Shown one piece after another: positions 60,914-64,000 of a stretch of DNA of 64,000 nucleotides. Every line of letters begins with the position of its first letter. Positions within the stretch are counted from its first letter, which is position 1. The position numbers were made by a program, and so were the translations under genes. The stretch comes from CAZJUR01 sp964549525 (lineage in GTDB: Bacteria > Patescibacteriota > Saccharimonadia > Saccharimonadales > Saccharimonadaceae): NCBI GenBank assembly GCA_964549525.1, contig CAZJUR010000002.1, forward strand, positions 1-64,000, written 5' to 3'. The notes beneath the pieces are model-generated. The model had not been told where the DNA came from, searched no databases, and saw only the letters and a program-made list of their open reading frames with translations.

Positions 60914-62707
60914 ATGTCACAAGAATCATTTCGATCACGTCGAGAACGATACCAACAACCAGAACTTCCACCAGACGATGTATCGCTCCCAGATGAACCA
61001 CTCGAACCTTCTAGTGAGCCAGCGCGTCTCAGTACTCCTCCACCCCATCGGTCCAAAAAACGACTCGCACTGATTGTATTGATCGCAATCCTCCTGTTTG
61101 GAGCAGCTACAGTCGGTTATTTGATGGGAAAGAATAATCCTCCTGTCACTACAACTAAACCAACAACTAGCTCACGTACGCAAAAAACTGATGCGCCGGA
61201 TACCGTTACGGTAGGAGGTGATCCGATATTACGTAAGGTTATGAAACCAACCACTGGAGAAGTGTGGTATAAAGAGCCAAAAAGTCTACCTTCACAAGGT
61301 TTTGTAGCAGCTGAGGAAGTAGAAAAAGTTGATTATTATGAAGTAGGAACACGTGGAAAAAATACTATCATACTCGGCGTTCTTCAGTGGCCACTCAATC
61401 AATCACCTGAATTATTTGAGCGTAGTACTGATGGTGCTGTGCGTCACATTGCGCGCCCCAGCTCACAAGCGAGTTATGATTCATCATATGACTATCAACC
61501 AGGCACATTTGTGTCGACAGTTAGCAAAGACACGACGACAAAATATGATTCTCTCAGTTATCCCAAAAGCCTCAAACTAGCGAGCGGCGAGGAGATAAAA
61601 GCCGATATTCCGATGTTAGGGCGACCTATGTCGGATGATATGTATAAAGACGTTAAAGTTATTCCTCTCAATACTTTTGGAGGAAGTAAACTTGTTCGCC
61701 TCGAACGACGCTACAGCGATACGCAACTTACAGCTATCCACTATGTCATGCAAACACCACTTCGAACCGAAATAACACTTAATTATTTTCCTATCGATAC
61801 CACTCTTCAAGGAGTGACATTTCAAAATGGAATTTCTAGCGATGATGGTGTCAACACCATTGTACGCGGCTGCGGTGCTGGCGGCGGTGTCAGTAGAGCT
61901 GACAACGTATCATCTGATCAATTTGTTGAAACAGGCAAAACCGCAAGCGGTGCTCAGCTGTATACATTTAAAAACCCTCATGCCACCATCATCCAAAAAG
62001 CCTATGAAGAATATGTCGCGTATTATAAAGAAGACCTGTCACAAACCACGCTTTCAAAAGAAGAATTTATACAGCAACATGGCGTCTTAGCCTATAAAAC
62101 AAAAGATGGTGAATGGCTCATTTTCACGAGAAATAGCTTATCTCCATCGTATGGATGCGCCAAACCGGTGGTGTACTTATACCCAACCGTCACGCAACGT
62201 GTTGCAGTCCAAGTCAGTGCAGATGTCAAAAAATCAGAACCAACCTATCCGAGTGGCGGGTGGGTAGTAACTGCACAGCCAAATGGAACTATTTCATATG
62301 ATGGTAAAAATTACGACTCGCTCTTTTGGGAAGGTCCAGGAACTGGAACATATCCAGCGATAACCAGTGGCATAGTTGTCAAACGCGAAAAGGCGCTTGA
62401 AACAATCAAGAAGCAGCTCAAACAACAAGGATTAACTCCGAAAGAACAAACCGATTTTATCGACTTTTGGCAAGATAAAATTCCTCGTAAACCATTCGTT
62501 CGCCTGACTTGGCTTGTCACCGCGCAAATGGAACAGCTCGCACCGCTTCGTATTACGCCCGAACCTGACTCTATGAAACGTATATTTCTCGATATGGCAG
62601 GCTTGGATCGGATGATAAAAATACCTGCTCAAAAACTGACAGGCTTTGAACGCAAAGGCTTCACCGTTGTTGAGTGGGGTGGCCTTACTTCCGAAAAGCT
62701 TTACTAA
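60914..62707 (+). CDS. Large membrane-anchored extracytoplasmic protein of unknown function
   Basis: 597 aa. A cytoplasmic Pro/Glu/Arg-rich tail of about 45 residues, one membrane segment (LALIVLIAILLFGAATVGYL) and a long extracytoplasmic part. The C-terminal 220 residues (CAKPVVYLYPTVTQRV, YPSGGWVVTAQPNGTI, SLFWEGPG) match a C-terminal module I have seen in surface proteins of CPR and other bacteria, function unknown. GGAGG lies about 9 nt before ATG. Its stop abuts the convergent gene. Confidence 0.7.
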   Translation: MSQESFRSRRERYQQPELPPDDVSLPDEPLEPSSEPARLSTPPPHRSKKRLALIVLIAILLFGAATVGYLMGKNNPPVTTTKPTTSSRTQKTDAPDTVTVGGDPILRKVMKPTTGEVWYKEPKSLPSQGFVAAEEVEKVDYYEVGTRGKNTIILGVLQWPLNQSPELFERSTDGAVRHIARPSSQASYDSSYDYQPGTFVSTVSKDTTTKYDSLSYPKSLKLASGEEIKADIPMLGRPMSDDMYKDVKVIPLNTFGGSKLVRLERRYSDTQLTAIHYVMQTPLRTEITLNYFPIDTTLQGVTFQNGISSDDGVNTIVRGCGAGGGVSRADNVSSDQFVETGKTASGAQLYTFKNPHATIIQKAYEEYVAYYKEDLSQTTLSKEEFIQQHGVLAYKTKDGEWLIFTRNSLSPSYGCAKPVVYLYPTVTQRVAVQVSADVKKSEPTYPSGGWVVTAQPNGTISYDGKNYDSLFWEGPGTGTYPAITSGIVVKREKALETIKKQLKQQGLTPKEQTDFIDFWQDKIPRKPFVRLTWLVTAQMEQLAPLRITPEPDSMKRIFLDMAGLDRMIKIPAQKLTGFERKGFTVVEWGGLTSEKLY

Positions 62708-63391
62708 TTACGAACCCAAAATACTGACTGATCGTGCAACCACAATGGCGAGAGTAAAGATCGATACTAGCGCCTGTGCTCCCATCAGCGTTTTTGCCGT
62801 GTGGGTAATCGGACGAGTGTCAGCTGGTGCAAAATTAATGGCATTTGTCAGTGACAGATACAGATAGTCAAGAAATTGCGGCTGCCAATGACTTGTCAGA
62901 TGATGTAAGTTCTGCTGAGTAAAGAGAAAATCTTGGTCGTTTTTTGTCCATCGACGACGTGTCAAACCCGGACTGTCAATTTCCCAGTACCATAACGCAA
63001 AAACAATAACATTTGTTATAAAAATAGCTAGTGCAGAGGCGAGCAACTCAAATCCGCTACTGTTTTCATAACCTGTCAAAAACCAGTTATTTCCACTAGT
63101 GATCGGGGCAATCAATGCGTACAAAACCTGAATGAGCGATAAGATATTTTCTAAAGAAATGAGGGCCAGAAAAGTCAGGGCAGCAACATGACGTGTCTGG
63201 TCGATTTGTTTGCTCTGTGAAAGACTTCCGAGCGCCACGATACCGAGCATGACAATTTCAGAAATGATCAGCAGTACCTGTAAATGTGATAAATGTTGAT
63301 TGATGATAGACACCAAAACCTGCAGCACAATTGCTACCACGAGGGTTAATTGGGCATAGCTTACTTCAGTTTGAGATATTTTTCGTAGCAT
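62708..63391 (-). CDS. Multi-pass membrane protein, DUF1345-like
   Basis: 227 aa with five to six hydrophobic segments. The C-terminal stretch DYLYLSLTNAINFAPADTRP followed by AKTLMGAQALVSIFTLAIVV resembles DUF1345 or two-pore-channel-like membrane proteins. Substrate or activity unknown. Convergent with the large surface protein, no bases between the stops. Confidence 0.65.
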   Translation of the reverse strand: MLRKISQTEVSYAQLTLVVAIVLQVLVSIINQHLSHLQVLLIISEIVMLGIVALGSLSQSKQIDQTRHVAALTFLALISLENILSLIQVLYALIAPITSGNNWFLTGYENSSGFELLASALAIFITNVIVFALWYWEIDSPGLTRRRWTKNDQDFLFTQQNLHHLTSHWQPQFLDYLYLSLTNAINFAPADTRPITHTAKTLMGAQALVSIFTLAIVVARSVSILGS

Positions 63392-63406
63392 AAAAATATG
63401 GTACGA

Positions 63407-63631
63407 TTATTTTTTATTCCCAAATTGATCAGCGATAGTATCAACCAAACCGTCCATTGAATCTGGTGTCAGCTCTTTAAGCTTTTCAGTAGCAGTGGTT
63501 GCAATGTCGCCGGTTGCTTCTTGGGTATTTTGCAGAGTTTCATTGACGTTATCTAACGGTGTATTTCCGAGCGTATCTGATATTTTCTGAGATGCATCGT
63601 CTGCTAGTTTTCCAAATAAATCTTGTAGCAT
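63407..63631 (-). CDS. 74-aa acidic helical protein of unknown function
   Basis: No membrane segment. Helical, with Asn/Thr-rich repeats (LGNTPLDNVNETLQNTQEAT) and acidic overall. A strong AAGGAGG site lies 5 nt before ATG. The pattern resembles small stress or CsbD/YtxH-like proteins only loosely. Confidence 0.6.
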   Translation of the reverse strand: MLQDLFGKLADDASQKISDTLGNTPLDNVNETLQNTQEATGDIATTATEKLKELTPDSMDGLVDTIADQFGNKK

Positions 63632-63681
63632 AATTCCTCCTTGTTACGTTCATTGTAACAGAGATGATATAATGTATCCAC

Positions 63682-64000
63682 ATGAATGCGCAAGATATTA
63701 GAAAAAAGTACCTCGATTTTTTTATAGCTAAAGGTCACACGGCCATCCCACGTGCTCATCTCGTACCTCAAAATGACCCGACGACGCTTTTTACGGGATC
63801 AGGCATGCAACCACTTCTACCTTACTTACTAGGCGAAAAGCATCCACACGGTACACGATTAGTTGATAGTCAAACCTGTCTTCGTGCGCAAGATATCGAT
63901 GATATTGGAGACAATCGACACACTACTTTTTTCGAGATGCTGGGCAACTGGAGTCTCGGAGATTATTTTAAAGAAGAGCAAATTCGGTGGTTTTTTGAGT
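63682..64000 (+). CDS. alaS: Alanyl-tRNA synthetase (3' partial)
   Basis: The first 106 codons are visible; the gene runs off the window. NAQDIRKKYLDFFIAKGHT, then PTTLFTGSGMQPLLPYLLG, QTCLRAQDIDDIG and HTTFFEMLGNWSLGDYFKEE are the class II AlaRS catalytic motifs. TATAAT (63668-63673) ends 8 nt before ATG. Confidence 0.96.
   Translation, partial: MNAQDIRKKYLDFFIAKGHTAIPRAHLVPQNDPTTLFTGSGMQPLLPYLLGEKHPHGTRLVDSQTCLRAQDIDDIGDNRHTTFFEMLGNWSLGDYFKEEQIRWFFE

Overview
The window is about 64 kb of a bacterial chromosome whose content points to the Patescibacteria/CPR radiation, most likely a Saccharibacteria (TM7)-type genome. This is inferred from gene content, not from a search. Supporting features are: surface proteins with DUF11-like domains ending in a degenerate sortase-type signal (LARTG, IPSTG); an acidic membrane protein starting MSDIDFDELDRA; a 68-aa protein of a type I recall from CPR genomes; short versions of housekeeping enzymes; very compact gene packing; and many genes whose -10 box lies only 6-9 nt before the start codon. 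Base composition is roughly 40-45% GC, with an AT-rich island at about 15.6-17.8 kb and a GC-rich island at 43.75-45.3 kb. A run of 100 N (43359-43458) marks a scaffold gap.

Layout. 1-9.2 kb: a truncated surface protein, prenyl synthase, D,D-carboxypeptidase, ExoD-like protein, an ABC exporter, a guanylate kinase-like protein, and hrcA-grpE. 9.2-15.6 kb: a Kef-type antiporter on the minus strand, then dnaK, a GH15-like hydrolase (minus), a YmgE-like protein and dnaJ. hrcA, dnaK and dnaJ each have a CIRCE operator whose spacer carries the -35 box. 15.6-18.7 kb: a compact cassette of a 66-aa protein, a DUF1704-type metallopeptidase, an ATP-grasp ligase and RimK. 18.7-30.2 kb: tRNA-Lys, gdhA, comEC-like, yebC, mscS, murC, an MFS protein and an ABC-2 exporter. 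30.2-34.6 kb: three CAU-anticodon tRNAs (Ile2-like, initiator, elongator Met), ftsB, and a membrane protein/ATP-cone/flavoprotein operon. 34.6-43.3 kb: a possible ncRNA, a Y-family polymerase with a small partner, tilS, ftsH, murJ, lepA and a PaaX/Cas2-like regulator.

43.3-46.2 kb is the most unusual part. After the gap, a GC-rich secreted-protein gene sits between near-perfect 21-bp inverted repeats, directly upstream of a cell-wall-anchored surface protein gene. 46.2-64 kb: pgk, tpiA, uvrD/pcrA, an RpfB-like factor, ksgA, a YfiH-like protein, metG, tatD, a cysteine desulfurase, a DUF218 protein, mnmA, several envelope or unknown proteins, and the start of alaS.

Leading candidates for undescribed biology: (1) the peptide / DUF1704 peptidase / two ATP-grasp cassette; (2) the 18-20 bp palindrome centred on CCCGATCGGG that flanks the PaaX/Cas2-like gene and recurs at two other loci; (3) the inverted-repeat-bounded GC-rich surface gene, a possible invertible or mobile segment; (4) murJ, which has no canonical start codon. 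Organism assignment and family calls come from reading motifs only.
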